Shown: positions 9,838 to 19,359 of the stretch, piece after piece
Position numbering within the stretch: position 1 is the first letter of the stretch
How the letters are laid out: each line of letters begins with the position of its first letter
DNA from: Prochlorococcus sp. AG-347-K17
Lineage (GTDB): Bacteria; Cyanobacteriota; Cyanobacteriia; PCC-6307; Cyanobiaceae
Length of the DNA stretch: 64,000 nt
Direction: 5' to 3'
Assembly: GCA_003281385.1 (NCBI GenBank)
Contig: QCCE01000007.1
Location: 1-64,000, forward strand
Translations under genes and position numbers: made by a program
The notes under the pieces: generated by a model
What the model was told of the DNA's origin: nothing
What the model saw: only the letters and a program-made list of their open reading frames with translations
Databases searched by the model: none

Positions 9838-10440
9838 ATGAAATATTTCTTACCTCTAATAATTGCTCTTTCAATATTTATTAATCCTGTAAATGCTTTT
9901 GCAGAGGAATTGATTCTTGCAGGAGGTTGTTTCTGGTGTTTAGAACATGATTTGGAGTCACTAATGGGGATAAATTTTGTACAAAGTGGCTATTCAGGTG
10001 GAGATTTACAAAATCCTACATACGAAAATCATGAAGGACATCAAGAAGTTGTTTTGGTGGACTATGATTCCCAATTGGTAACTTTACCCGAGATACTTAG
10101 ACTCTATTTTAGAAATATTGATCCTCTAGACGGCAAGGGTCAATTTTGTGATCGTGGAGATTCTTATAGGCCAGTGATCTTTTTTAAAGATGAAACTGAG
10201 GAAAGTGATGCAAAAAATGCAATTCTTTCGGCCTCTAATGAATTACGAGTGCCATTAGAAAAAATATCTGTGGGACTAAAATCAAAAGGTAAATTTTGGT
10301 TGGCTGAAGGATATCATCAGGATTTTGCTGAGAGAAATGAAATAAAATATAAGTTCTATAGATTCTCATGTGGGAGAGATCAGAGGTTGGATAAATTATG
10401 GGGGGATAACGCTAGATCAATTAATCTTTGGACTGAATGA
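9838..10440 (+). CDS. msrA: Exported peptide-methionine (S)-S-oxide reductase
   Basis: Repairs oxidised methionine. The catalytic motif GGCFWCLEHD is at residues 29-38, with C31 as the nucleophile. HEGHQEVVLVDYD, GQFCDRGDSYRP and YHQDFAERN are typical of the family, and a C-terminal cysteine in RFSCGRDQ could resolve the sulfenic acid. The first roughly 22 residues (MKYFLPLIIALSIFINPVNA) are a clear signal peptide with an A-x-A site, so this copy should act outside the cytoplasm, probably in the periplasm or thylakoid lumen. It lies 17 bases after lpxB and may be co-transcribed with the envelope block. Confidence 0.93.
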   Translation: MKYFLPLIIALSIFINPVNAFAEELILAGGCFWCLEHDLESLMGINFVQSGYSGGDLQNPTYENHEGHQEVVLVDYDSQLVTLPEILRLYFRNIDPLDGKGQFCDRGDSYRPVIFFKDETEESDAKNAILSASNELRVPLEKISVGLKSKGKFWLAEGYHQDFAERNEIKYKFYRFSCGRDQRLDKLWGDNARSINLWTE

Positions 10441-10452
10441 TTTTAAATATAG

Positions 10453-11925
10453 TTATTTATTTTTAATCCATTGAACAAGAGTTTTAACTCCAAAGCCGGT
10501 TGCACCTGATGGGTTAATTCCCTTATTCTTATCAGTCCAACAAGTCCCAGCAATATCAATATGAGCCCATTTAATCTCTTTATCAAAGAATTCCTCTAAA
10601 AACAAAGCAGCAGTTATTGACCCACCTGCTCTAGGACCTGTATTTTTCATGTCAGCTATATGAGACTTTAAACCTTCTTTATAAGATTTTTGTAAAGGCA
10701 TTTGCCATAATTCTTCTCCAGACTGGGCTGATGCAGCTTTTAGGTCATTTGCTAAATCATCATTATTGCTCCAGAATCCAGCTACATCATTCCCTAATGC
10801 AACAACAATAGCTCCTGTTAAAGTGGCGAGATCTATTATTGAATCAGGTTTTAAATTTGATGCGTAAGTTAAAGCATCAGCTAATGTGAGTCTACCCTCT
10901 GCGTCAGTGTTATTTATTTCAATTGTCTTACCATTAGATGCTTTAACTACATCCCCGGGATGTACTGCAGATCCATTTATCATGTTTTCGCAAGATGCCA
11001 CAATAAAATGAATTTCTAATCCTTTTGGTTTTATTGCCCCAAGTGCTTTTGCTGCTCCTAAAACTGCAGCACTTCCGCCCATATCATATTTCATCATTTC
11101 AATTTGAGAGGCTCCCACTTTCAGATTGTATCCTCCAGAATCAAAGGTTAAACCTTTCCCAACAAGCGCAATCTTTTCTTTTATAGGCCCTTCTGACTTT
11201 AAAGTAAGATGTATAAATTTAGGATCTAGATCAGATCCTTTTGCTACAGCTAAAAATGCACCCATTCCTAAATCTTCACAATCTTTTGCCTCTAAAATTT
11301 TTACTCCCAAACCATGATCTTTAGCTATTTGAGAAGCTTGTATAGACATTTCCTTAGGAGTCAGGCTATTTGGAGGGGCGGCTACAAGTCTTCTTGCTAG
11401 TTCTACACCTTCACATATTTGCGCTGTCTCTTCAAAGCTAATATTCTCAAATTTTTTCAAATTCAAAAACTCTATTTCTTTAAGAACTTTCTTTTCATCT
11501 TTTTTCTTATTGAATCTATTGTCCTTATAGGCAGATAATCTGAATGACTCTGCTAATTGATTTATTTCTAGTTGTGAATTTATAAATTCCCAAGGTAGCA
11601 AGATGCTCATTTTTTCATTTTTATCAACAGTTTTCCTAACTAGATTTCCTATGGAGTTTTCTATATCACTTTTATTTAGGTCTTTTGATTTGCCAAGACC
11701 AACTATGAATAAAGTTTCTAATTTTTGATCTAAAAATTCAAAGCTTAAAGTTTTTCCTTTTTCTCCTTTAAATTTTTTTAGAGTAACTTTTTTTAATAAT
11801 AATTTTGGGTCAATAACAAATTTTATGTTTTCAAGTTGGCTTGCAATTTCTTCCTCTAAAACTCCAAAAATTAATGAAGCACCTTGCCAGTTATCTAGAT
11901 TTTTTTGGAATGTGGAAAATTGCAT
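10453..11925 (-). CDS. pepA: Cytosol aminopeptidase (leucyl aminopeptidase, M17)
   Basis: Dinuclear-metal M17 aminopeptidase that trims N-terminal residues from peptides. The C-terminal catalytic domain carries [23 protein letters not shown] and the signature [14 protein letters not shown], which together supply the metal ligands, and LATLTGA. The N-terminal domain (to about residue 165) is variable, as expected. The 490-residue length is normal. It converges with msrA across 12 bases and follows the GIY-YIG gene on the same strand after 24 bases. Confidence 0.96.
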   Translation of the reverse strand: MQFSTFQKNLDNWQGASLIFGVLEEEIASQLENIKFVIDPKLLLKKVTLKKFKGEKGKTLSFEFLDQKLETLFIVGLGKSKDLNKSDIENSIGNLVRKTVDKNEKMSILLPWEFINSQLEINQLAESFRLSAYKDNRFNKKKDEKKVLKEIEFLNLKKFENISFEETAQICEGVELARRLVAAPPNSLTPKEMSIQASQIAKDHGLGVKILEAKDCEDLGMGAFLAVAKGSDLDPKFIHLTLKSEGPIKEKIALVGKGLTFDSGGYNLKVGASQIEMMKYDMGGSAAVLGAAKALGAIKPKGLEIHFIVASCENMINGSAVHPGDVVKASNGKTIEINNTDAEGRLTLADALTYASNLKPDSIIDLATLTGAIVVALGNDVAGFWSNNDDLANDLKAASAQSGEELWQMPLQKSYKEGLKSHIADMKNTGPRAGGSITAALFLEEFFDKEIKWAHIDIAGTCWTDKNKGINPSGATGFGVKTLVQWIKNK

Positions 11926-11949
11926 TTGTAAAATGGATTTAATTAACTT

Positions 11950-12561
11950 TTAGTTGTTTGTGAAAGTAGTTGCCCACCTATCTCGAGTTTCTTTATTAAA
12001 AGGTGGTAACCATAAATATATCAGCTGCTGTTCTAATTTACGTCTTAATTTTACTTCTTTAGGTACATCTAAGAAGAAACGAATATCTTGGTGACTTGAG
12101 AGTTTGTTATGAGCTAGGGCTTCTTTATAGTTCATGAGGTAATTTTTACAGTCATGTTCTCCCTTCCATCTTTTATTTGCTGAATTTGTTTCTCCTATAT
12201 AAAGGATTATTTTAGAACTCTCCATCGAGTCAATTACAAAATACATTGCTGGCCCATTGTGTATATATTGATTGGTTCTCCAAAAGTTCAGTGATAATGG
12301 CTGCAAGGAAAACGGATCAATTTTTATTTCATCGGAAATAGTATTGATAGGAAGACTTGTTTGGTGCAAAGTTTTATCGTGAGTATCTTTTGAAATTTTG
12401 AATTGGTGATTATATATTCTGTCCCTCCATTCAGTTAGGATTTCGCCATTGATTTTTAGATTATTTGAGTGTTGAAAATTAATTGATGTATTTACATTTG
12501 AACCAAATAATTCAAATTGTCTATTTTGGTTTGAAATATTATTTACGTTAAATTTTTCCAA
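11950..12561 (-). CDS. GIY-YIG domain protein, function unknown
   Basis: A 203-residue protein whose central segment resembles a GIY-YIG nuclease fold: MYFVIDS (about residues 105-111), then IILYIGETNSANKRWKGEH, which fits the YIG, the conserved arginine and the downstream pattern, and a basic segment LRRKLEQQLIYLWLPPFNKE. The N-terminal 90 residues have no recognised domain. The first motif is YFV rather than GIY, so activity is uncertain. It is a stand-alone protein, not UvrC (far too short) and not in an intron. A 149-base divergent gap separates it from the DUF1825 gene. Its role could be DNA repair or housekeeping, but nothing here shows which. Confidence 0.75.
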   Translation of the reverse strand: MEKFNVNNISNQNRQFELFGSNVNTSINFQHSNNLKINGEILTEWRDRIYNHQFKISKDTHDKTLHQTSLPINTISDEIKIDPFSLQPLSLNFWRTNQYIHNGPAMYFVIDSMESSKIILYIGETNSANKRWKGEHDCKNYLMNYKEALAHNKLSSHQDIRFFLDVPKEVKLRRKLEQQLIYLWLPPFNKETRDRWATTFTNN

Positions 12562-12710
12562 TATTTATGAAACATGTCTTCTAAATTTAATTCTGAAAAA
12601 ATATAAATCAAAGAATTATTTATAAACTAAAATTTATTAATCTTCTAATCAATTTAAAAGATTCTTGTTATCTTGTAGTTGAGCCTTAATCTGCGAAGTA
12701 AAAAATAGAA

Positions 12711-13034
12711 ATGGGATTCTTTGAGTCAGACATCGTTCAAGAAGAAGCTAAAAAGCTTTTTACAGATTACCAAGAACTTATGAAACTTGGCTCTGATTAT
12801 GGAAAATTTGATAGAGAAGGGAAAAAAATGTTTATAAAAAAAATGGAATCTCTTATGGATCGTTATAAGGTTTTTATGAAGAGATTTGAATTGTCTGAAG
12901 ATTTTCAAGCAAAAATGACAGTAGAACAATTAAAGACACAGTTAAGTCAATTTGGGATTACTCCTGATCAAATGTTCGATCAAATGAATAAAACCTTAAT
13001 AAGAATGAAGGATGAACTTGATAAAACTTCTTAA
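12711..13034 (+). CDS. DUF1825 family protein
   Basis: A 107-residue protein beginning MGFFESDIVQEEAKKLFTDY, which I recognise as the cyanobacterial DUF1825 family. It is predicted to be almost wholly alpha-helical and charged, with no signal or membrane segment, so it is cytoplasmic. The function is not established to my knowledge. The start is the only ATG before the conserved N-terminus. It sits 20 bases before tyrS and may share its transcript. Confidence 0.85.
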   Translation: MGFFESDIVQEEAKKLFTDYQELMKLGSDYGKFDREGKKMFIKKMESLMDRYKVFMKRFELSEDFQAKMTVEQLKTQLSQFGITPDQMFDQMNKTLIRMKDELDKTS

Positions 13035-13053
13035 AGTTAACGATTAAAGCTTA

Positions 13054-14292
13054 ATGACAGATAATTTAAAATTGCCATCATGGCTGTCAAGAGGAATAGA
13101 AGAATATTTTCCAATTAAGGGAACAGATCAGACCTTTTCGGAGATAATTGATCATGCGAAAAAAAATAATAAAAAATTAAGAGTTAAACTAGGCATCGAT
13201 CCAACTGGAACCGATATTCATCTTGGGCACAGCATATTGTTTAAAAAACTTAGGGCATTCCAAGATAATGGACATATTGCAGTTTTAATTATTGGGGATT
13301 TTACTGCTCAAATTGGAGATCCAACCGGAAAAAACAAAACAAGAGTTCAGTTATCGGAAAAACAAGTTAAGGATAATGCAAAAACATATTTAACCCAACT
13401 AGGGATGGGAAAGCCAGCCAATGAATCTATTTTAGATTTTGATTCAAAAGATAGAATAGAAATTAGATATAACAGCGAATGGTTAAAAGGATTAAATCTT
13501 AATTCGATAATTGAATTGATGGGAAGTGCAACAGTTAGTCAAATGTTAGCTAAGGAGGAGTTTAATAAAAGGTATACTTCGCAAGTCCCAATTGCTTTGC
13601 ATGAATTCTTATATCCACTATTACAAGGTTACGATTCGGTAGTTGTACAATCAGATATTGAGCTTGGAGGCACAGATCAGAAATTTAATATTGCAATAGG
13701 AAGGGACCTTCAAAGGCATTTTAAACAAGACCCTCAATTTGGTGTTCTGCTGCCAATTTTGACAGGTTTAGATGGAATTAAAAAGATGAGTAAATCTGAA
13801 TTTAACACCGTCGGTTTAACTGAAGATTCTCTTTCAATGTATTCAAAATTAGAAAAAGTACCCGATAATATAATACCCACCTATTTTGAATTACTTACTG
13901 AATTAGATTTAAGTTTTCTGGAAAAATCAAATCCTCGTGAATTACAGAGAAGAATGGCTTTAGAAGTTACTACTTTATTCCATGGAGCCGAAGAAGCATT
14001 AAAGGCTCAATCAAACTGCGAAAAATTATTCCTTGGACACAAAGAAAAAGTTGGAGAAATTCCAGAGATTTCTTTAAAAGAAGTAGTTTTCCCAGTAAAG
14101 TTTTTCTACTTATTGAGTGCTCTAAAACTTTTCAAATCTAGCAGCGAATCAAAAAGATCTATTAAAGGTGGGGGTGTAAAAATTGATAGTCAAAAAGTAA
14201 TAAATCCTGATTTAGTTTTTAATTCAAAAAATGATTTGGAAGGAAAAATTTTGCAAATTGGAAAAAAAATAATTAAGAGGTTTGAAAACTGA
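13054..14292 (+). CDS. tyrS: Tyrosyl-tRNA synthetase
   Basis: Class I aminoacyl-tRNA synthetase charging tRNA-Tyr. It carries the HIGH-type motif (GTDIHLGHS), [14 protein letters not shown], the [10 protein letters not shown] substrate loop, GGTDQKFN and the KMSKS loop ([10 protein letters not shown]). The C-terminal S4-like RNA-binding part has [12 protein letters not shown]. The 412-residue length fits the bacterial TyrZ-like form. pyrF starts seven bases after its stop (TTG four bases after). Confidence 0.97.
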   Translation: MTDNLKLPSWLSRGIEEYFPIKGTDQTFSEIIDHAKKNNKKLRVKLGIDPTGTDIHLGHSILFKKLRAFQDNGHIAVLIIGDFTAQIGDPTGKNKTRVQLSEKQVKDNAKTYLTQLGMGKPANESILDFDSKDRIEIRYNSEWLKGLNLNSIIELMGSATVSQMLAKEEFNKRYTSQVPIALHEFLYPLLQGYDSVVVQSDIELGGTDQKFNIAIGRDLQRHFKQDPQFGVLLPILTGLDGIKKMSKSEFNTVGLTEDSLSMYSKLEKVPDNIIPTYFELLTELDLSFLEKSNPRELQRRMALEVTTLFHGAEEALKAQSNCEKLFLGHKEKVGEIPEISLKEVVFPVKFFYLLSALKLFKSSSESKRSIKGGGVKIDSQKVINPDLVFNSKNDLEGKILQIGKKIIKRFEN

Positions 14293-14298
14293 AAATTG

Positions 14299-15027
14299 AT
14301 GAATAATAGATTTAATTCAGAAGATAAAATAATATTGGCAATTGATGGATTAGATGTAAGTCAAGCAAAATTACTTTTGGAAATATGTCCTAATATTAAG
14401 TGGGTTAAGGTTGGTTTAGAACTTTTTGTTAGGGAAGGTCCAAGGGTTATTGAAATATTAAAAGGTTTAAATAAAAAAATTTTTTTAGACTTAAAATTTC
14501 ATGATATTCCTAATACCATGCGTGCAGCATGTTTCCAAGTTTCAAAATTAGGGGTTGATATAATTTCTATTCATGCTTCAGCAGGTTTAAAAGCTCTTAA
14601 GGATTCGAAAAAAGCATCTTTAGAAGGAGCTACCTCAGTCAGTGTAAAACCTCCATTGGTTGTAGGAATAACTGTTTTAACAAGCTTTTCACTTAAAGAT
14701 TTTCAAACTGATCTTGATAGAAATAATTCAATTGAAGAAAATGTATTGAGACTTGCAAAGTTGTCTTTTGATGCCGGATTAGATGGATGTGTTTGTTCCC
14801 CTTGGGAGGTAAAAATGTTGAGATCTATTTATAAGGATAATTTTGAACTTATTACACCTGGTATCAGATTAAATATTGACAATAAAGATGATCAAAATAG
14901 AATTATGACTCCCTATGAAGCAATAGATAATGGGGCTTCTAAGTTAGTCATTGGCAGATCAATTTCAAACGCTATAGATCCTAATAAAGCTCTAATAGAA
15001 ATATTTAAATCTATTGATTCTGATTAA
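14299..15027 (+). CDS. pyrF: Orotidine 5'-phosphate decarboxylase
   Basis: Last step of UMP synthesis. The (beta/alpha)8 enzyme shows the Asp-Lys catalytic tetrad motif [12 protein letters not shown], with K and D in place, the substrate DG/K near ILAIDGLD and WVKVGLELF, and the C-terminal phosphate loop ([11 protein letters not shown]). I chose ATG 14299; a TTG directly before it at 14296 is the only alternative. The 3' end overlaps the convergent plsY gene by 17 bases. Confidence 0.95.
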   Translation: MNNRFNSEDKIILAIDGLDVSQAKLLLEICPNIKWVKVGLELFVREGPRVIEILKGLNKKIFLDLKFHDIPNTMRAACFQVSKLGVDIISIHASAGLKALKDSKKASLEGATSVSVKPPLVVGITVLTSFSLKDFQTDLDRNNSIEENVLRLAKLSFDAGLDGCVCSPWEVKMLRSIYKDNFELITPGIRLNIDNKDDQNRIMTPYEAIDNGASKLVIGRSISNAIDPNKALIEIFKSIDSD

Positions 15028-15604
15028 TTTTGGATTCTTCTCCCTTAAGCAATCTTGTTATGTTTGTTCTATGTTTCCAGATTACTAATAATGCAACAAT
15101 TAAACTTATAAAAAAGTATGAGTGCATAAATTTACCTAGGTAAAAAAACATAAAAATAGGAAGTAAGATTGCAGCTGAAATACTTGATAAAGAAACAAAT
15201 TTAGTTTTTGTTAGGACTATTAAAAAAATGCCGAGAGATGCGAGTCCAACTTTCCAAGAAAGAGCTAAAAACATACCTAATCCAGTTGCAACAGCTTTCC
15301 CTCCTTTACCTCTAAGCCATATTGGCCAAATATGTCCTGAGATAGCTGATATCCCTGCTATTACTTCTATTAATCCTTGATCTGTATAATATTGAGCAAT
15401 TTTTACTGCAATAAGGCCTTTCCCAACGTCAACGATAAATACAAAAAGTGCTGGCCATTTCCCAACATTTCTTAAGACATTTGTGGCACCTGTAGATCCA
15501 GAACCTATAGTTCTCAGATCTATATTTTTGAGATATTTCCCAATTAAAAAACCTGTCGGAAGTGATCCTAAAAGATAACTTGCAAAAATTATTAAGATAT
15601 TCAT
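15011..15604 (-). CDS. plsY: Glycerol-3-phosphate acyltransferase PlsY
   Basis: Integral membrane enzyme that transfers acyl from acyl-phosphate to glycerol-3-phosphate, the first step of phospholipid synthesis. The 197 residues contain about five transmembrane helices and the three conserved loops: [33 protein letters not shown], and a third loop toward the C-terminus. The length is typical. It follows DUF3086 on the same strand after five bases, so those genes are probably one transcript, and it converges on pyrF with a 17-base overlap. Confidence 0.96.
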   Translation of the reverse strand: MNILIIFASYLLGSLPTGFLIGKYLKNIDLRTIGSGSTGATNVLRNVGKWPALFVFIVDVGKGLIAVKIAQYYTDQGLIEVIAGISAISGHIWPIWLRGKGGKAVATGLGMFLALSWKVGLASLGIFLIVLTKTKFVSLSSISAAILLPIFMFFYLGKFMHSYFFISLIVALLVIWKHRTNITRLLKGEESKINQNQ

Positions 15605-15609
15605 AAAGC

Positions 15610-16620
15610 TTAGTTTAGTTCAAGATCATCGTAAATTTCATTATCTGAACCAGCAAATGCAACCCATAATGGGAATTGAAGTATTGGAATTTCAACAGAG
15701 GTTTCTGCTGCATCAATGATAATAAATGGCAATTCTTCATTCGCTTCTAATCTATCAGCTCTCTCGATGACACCTTCAGGCCTTTCAAAAAGAACAATCC
15801 CACTATTAGGTCCAAAGTCATCCCTTGTTAGACCAAGTGAATCTTGAAGAATTCTTCTCCATTCACCTAATCGTTCAGGCTGCGAAGCTAAAATAAGAGT
15901 CTGAAATTGATCTCCATATAATTCGCCAAGAATAGATATTAAGCCAGCTGATAATAAGGCATTTTTTTGTCGAGATCCTCTACTTTCAAGAGAACCTCTT
16001 CCTCCCATGTTAAAGAACCAATCATCCATAATTTCTATATCTGAGGAATCAAGACTCCTTCTTAATTTCCAAGGTTCTGCATAAAAGTCGGGTTGTTCTG
16101 TGAAACTTGAAAAGCAACTTTTTATAATCTCTTCATCTGGCTTAAATGTCTCGGAAAGAGCAGGAACATTAACTACATTGTTTGTGCTATTGCCTTGCTT
16201 TTTCTCATCAAGGGGAGAAGGCTTTACGATTATTGGTTGAGAAACTAATTCAAGTTTCTCTACGTTTTGCGAAAGATTCTGCAAAGCTCCAGTTAAGTAC
16301 TCTTGAAAGCCTTTAACTCTTTTAGCAATATTATCTGACTGTCCTTTAAAATTAGACTCAATATCTTTTTCTATTTCATTTTTTTTTGCTTCTAACTCTT
16401 TTATTTCTTTAACTAAAGAATCTTTTTTTGAAACGAGATCTCTAAAAATTTCATTAGAAATTTCATCAAAAGATATAGTTGATTTGTATTTATTAGGTGT
16501 AATTTTTTTATTTTGCGTTGTATTTTTCTTACTAATTTGTTTTGTTTTATCATCTGAAATTGACTTATCTATTTTTAATTCCTTCTCAGGATTATTGTCG
16601 GAAATTTCTGTATTGGTCAT
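15610..16620 (-). CDS. DUF3086 family protein
   Basis: A 336-residue cyanobacterial protein. The first 45 residues are lysine-rich and disordered, residues about 50-120 form a likely coiled coil ([19 protein letters not shown]), and the C-terminal half is the conserved DUF3086 region with [32 protein letters not shown] and [16 protein letters not shown]. No export signal or membrane helix is evident, so it should be cytoplasmic. The function is unknown to me. It lies between plsY and the DUF3119/MlaE-like pair, all minus strand, suggesting a link to membrane lipids, but that is inference from position only. Confidence 0.85.
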   Translation of the reverse strand: MTNTEISDNNPEKELKIDKSISDDKTKQISKKNTTQNKKITPNKYKSTISFDEISNEIFRDLVSKKDSLVKEIKELEAKKNEIEKDIESNFKGQSDNIAKRVKGFQEYLTGALQNLSQNVEKLELVSQPIIVKPSPLDEKKQGNSTNNVVNVPALSETFKPDEEIIKSCFSSFTEQPDFYAEPWKLRRSLDSSDIEIMDDWFFNMGGRGSLESRGSRQKNALLSAGLISILGELYGDQFQTLILASQPERLGEWRRILQDSLGLTRDDFGPNSGIVLFERPEGVIERADRLEANEELPFIIIDAAETSVEIPILQFPLWVAFAGSDNEIYDDLELN

Positions 16621-16655
16621 TTAAATAGTTTTGATGATTAGGCAAAGTCTGAATT

Positions 16656-17072
16656 TTAAGAATTTTTAATTTCCAGGGAGTCAACTTTTTTTATGAGCTC
16701 ATCTTTTAATTGCTTTGGATTAAATAAAATTGGTAATAAATGAGGACTGGACTTTTCTCTAAAATAAAAAATTCCTGGGATTATAGGGAAAAAGAATTTC
16801 CATGATATCCAGTTCTTGAATGGAAAAGTTCTAATCTCTTTCCCTAATTGTAAAACGATAAAATCATCATTTGTTATTTTTATTCTTAAGGTGAATGACT
16901 GAAGTAATAAAAAAAAGCTAAAAGAAACAAAAACTATTGTTGGTAAAGAACCAATATTCAAAAACAAAAGCATAAAACTTAAAACTATTAGAATGATTGG
17001 TAACTGAAATGAAGGAGATATTATTACTGGCTCCTCTTTTTTTGATTTAGTATTAAACATAGGATCATCCAA
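16656..17072 (-). CDS. DUF3119 family membrane protein
   Basis: A 138-residue protein with two hydrophobic helices (about residues 23-60) followed by a PH-like beta-rich tail (LRIKITNDDFIVLQLGKEI and FPFKNWISWKFFFP). I recognise it as the DUF3119 family. Its start overlaps the end of the MlaE-like permease gene by eight bases, implying translational coupling and a possible shared role in envelope lipid traffic. The function is not established. A second ATG four codons in (MFNTKSKK) is an alternative start that would reduce the overlap. Confidence 0.8.
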   Translation of the reverse strand: MDDPMFNTKSKKEEPVIISPSFQLPIILIVLSFMLLFLNIGSLPTIVFVSFSFFLLLQSFTLRIKITNDDFIVLQLGKEIRTFPFKNWISWKFFFPIIPGIFYFREKSSPHLLPILFNPKQLKDELIKKVDSLEIKNS

Positions 17073-17820
17073 ATAAAATTTGCGTTAGTAATACATCCAT
17101 TAAAGATACAGTAACGAGAGTCAATACAACTGCACCTGTTGTACTTGTTCCAACTTCTTTTGGACCTCCTTTGGTTGTAAGTCCATATCCACAAGCAATG
17201 ATTGAAATGAGTAATCCGAACACTACAGATTTTATTAACATTGCAGTTAAGTCTGCACTGGTTAAACTCACATTGCCTGATCTTACAGATGTCCAAAAAA
17301 CTATTGGAGGAACTTTATAAAAAATTGTGCTCCAAATTTGTCCACTCCATAAAGCTACAGATAAAAACAAAAGACACTGTATTGGAGACATTATTACCAT
17401 CGATAGTAACCTTGGGACTACCAAATATTGGACTGGTTCAGTCCTTAACATGGTTATTGCCTCAATTTGTTCTGTGACCTTCATGGTTCCAAGTTGAGCA
17501 GCATATGCAGTTGCAACCTTTCCAGTCATTAAAGTAGCAGTTAGAAGAGGAGCCATTTCTCTTGCCATGCCTACTGCTAATAAACCTCCAATTTCACTTG
17601 AAACCCCCATGCTCGTAAGTTGTGATGCAACTTGAATATTAAAAACTGTACCGGCGGCAATTCCTGTAATTAAAACAATTAATAAACTGCCAGGACCTGA
17701 CTCCATAAGTTGCTCAAAGAGATCATTTTTGGAAATTTTACCCTTAAAGATAAAATTAATTGCTTGCCCGCCGATGATTAAGCTGCTCAGAAGTCTTTTG
17801 AAAAAATTAAGGTAATACAT
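17065..17820 (-). CDS. MlaE/TGD1-like ABC transporter permease
   Basis: Permease of the MlaE family, related to plant chloroplast TGD1, which moves phospholipids between envelope membranes. Around five transmembrane segments are visible in 251 residues. Conserved motifs are GGQAINFIF, the long SGPGSLLIVLITGIAAGTVF, GLLAVGMAREMAPLLTATLM, GKVATAYAAQLGTMKVTEQI and the C-terminal GYGLTTKGGPKEVGTSTTGA. The cognate ATPase and MCE-domain protein are not in this window. It overlaps the DUF3119 gene by eight bases downstream and follows the GPH symporter gene after nine bases. Confidence 0.92.
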   Translation of the reverse strand: MYYLNFFKRLLSSLIIGGQAINFIFKGKISKNDLFEQLMESGPGSLLIVLITGIAAGTVFNIQVASQLTSMGVSSEIGGLLAVGMAREMAPLLTATLMTGKVATAYAAQLGTMKVTEQIEAITMLRTEPVQYLVVPRLLSMVIMSPIQCLLFLSVALWSGQIWSTIFYKVPPIVFWTSVRSGNVSLTSADLTAMLIKSVVFGLLISIIACGYGLTTKGGPKEVGTSTTGAVVLTLVTVSLMDVLLTQILFG

Positions 17821-17829
17821 ATCTTTATA

Positions 17830-19227
17830 TTAGTTTGTAATTAATTTTCGATCCCATTTTCTCATGATTAAAAGACCAATTATTACCAGTATTGAGGGTA
17901 TAAAACCAATACATAATCTAATAGTTAATTGTGCTGAGTAGCATTGCTCAATAATATTTAGACCATCTTTATCAACAAAGCATGATTGATAGCCTGATAA
18001 ATACAATAAAAATCCTAATAATTGAACACTAAAGGCGATACCAATCTTCTGAATAAGTACCATCCAAGCAGTATATAATCCTGCCGGCTTCTCTGGGTCT
18101 TCGTCTATTGCATCAGGAAGTAGTGACCAAGGGATCAGAAAAGCGGTTGAAGCTCCAGTGCCAATAAGACAGATTATAAAAATTAAAAGAATGAAAAGAA
18201 ATATATTGCCGGTATTTAGGAAAACGTTAACTCCAACCCCTGAATTTTTTGATAAAGAAGGTAAAAATAAAGCTGCCGTACAAGAAATAATCCACATAAT
18301 CGCTCCATAGTTTAAAGCTGAAATCCTGTTTAATTTATTTGATACTCTGGTCCATATTTGTAAACCCACTAAAGCACTAATTTGGAAAGGTATCGGGATC
18401 CACTTAGCAATATCTGTTGGTACATTCAGTACATCCTCTACATAGATTAAAGCTACTGTTTGCATCAATTGTAAGGCGCACCAGAGAAGAATATAAAGCG
18501 TAATAACTTTTAGAAATTTTTTATTTCTGAAGATCCTTTTGAATTGAAGTGTTATGGCTTCAACTTTTCCTGAAGGCCTTCTCGCTTTTTTGGCAAATGG
18601 AGCCAATCCCCAACAAGAAATTAATGTTGCAGCAACTGCAATACATCCGCTTATTTTACCCATTAAAAAATATTCATTATTTGCTGATCCTTCAGAACCC
18701 AATACAACTCCAGCAATTATTAACCCAGTTAGTCCTGCAATTATTGAGCCAGTAAATCTAGATGCGTTTAGTCTTGTTCTTATCGCTGTTTTTTCAGAAA
18801 TTTCAGTAGATAGAGCTGCAAAAGGAAGATTAATACTTGTATAAGCGGTCATTACGATTATAGAAATTATGGCATAGTAAATAGTCTTGGTTAGCACGGA
18901 GCCAGTGGGTGTCCACCATATCGCAGCTAAAGAGAAACCAAGAGGAACAGATGCTGCTACCATCCAAGGGATTCTAGGCCCCCATTTTGATTTAGTACGA
19001 TCACTTAACCATCCAATTAACGGATCATTTACTGCATCCCATATCTTTATTAACATTAATAATGAACCTGCAATTATTACTGGTAAACCAGCAGAAATAA
19101 AGAATTTGAACAGAAAAAAACCAAATTGCGTCGCGACCAAACCCGTGCCTGCATCTCCTAGACCGTAAGAGAACATTAATCTTGTTGTTGATCTTGTAAT
19201 ATTTTTTTTCGAGTGTGAATTTTCCAA
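17830..19227 (-). CDS. GPH-family (MelB-like) sugar:cation symporter
   Basis: A 465-residue transporter with 12 predicted membrane segments. The N-terminal signature matches the glycoside-pentoside-hexuronide group: FSYGLGDAGTGL, the loop IWDAVNDPLIGWLSDRTKSKWGPRIPWM (core residues DAVNDPLIG and WGPRIP), and INLPFAAL. The substrate cannot be read from sequence; sugars or glycosides with a sodium or proton gradient are likely from the family. It ends nine bases before the MlaE-like gene. Upstream lies tRNA-Gly on the opposite strand, so its promoter is in the 61-base gap. Uptake of organic carbon would be relevant to mixotrophy. Confidence 0.88.
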   Translation of the reverse strand: MENSHSKKNITRSTTRLMFSYGLGDAGTGLVATQFGFFLFKFFISAGLPVIIAGSLLMLIKIWDAVNDPLIGWLSDRTKSKWGPRIPWMVAASVPLGFSLAAIWWTPTGSVLTKTIYYAIISIIVMTAYTSINLPFAALSTEISEKTAIRTRLNASRFTGSIIAGLTGLIIAGVVLGSEGSANNEYFLMGKISGCIAVAATLISCWGLAPFAKKARRPSGKVEAITLQFKRIFRNKKFLKVITLYILLWCALQLMQTVALIYVEDVLNVPTDIAKWIPIPFQISALVGLQIWTRVSNKLNRISALNYGAIMWIISCTAALFLPSLSKNSGVGVNVFLNTGNIFLFILLIFIICLIGTGASTAFLIPWSLLPDAIDEDPEKPAGLYTAWMVLIQKIGIAFSVQLLGFLLYLSGYQSCFVDKDGLNIIEQCYSAQLTIRLCIGFIPSILVIIGLLIMRKWDRKLITN

Positions 19228-19288
19228 TCTTTTTGCTTTGTTGATTGTTTGATAATGTATTATTGCAATGGTAATTCTATTACTTAAT

Positions 19289-19359
19289 GCGGGCGTGGTT
19301 TAGTGGTAAAACCTCAGCCTTCCAAGCTGAAGATGCGGGTTCGATTCCCGCCGCCCGCT
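19289..19359 (+). tRNA. tRNA-Gly (anticodon TCC)
   Basis: A 71-base cloverleaf. The acceptor GCGGGCG pairs perfectly with CGCCCGC at the 3' end, the D arm contains AGTGGTAAAAC, the anticodon stem TCAGC/GCTGA encloses the loop CTTCCAA with anticodon TCC, and the T arm is GCGGG-TTCGATT-CCCGC. The discriminator is T and no CCA is encoded. The next base begins the stop codon of the convergent glgX gene, so there is no room for a separate terminator. Confidence 0.97.

Noticed and set aside
17024..17296. 90-residue minus-strand frame
   Set aside because: It overlaps the MlaE-like permease and DUF3119 genes and has unusual residue content (many C, N and R), so it is a shadow frame.
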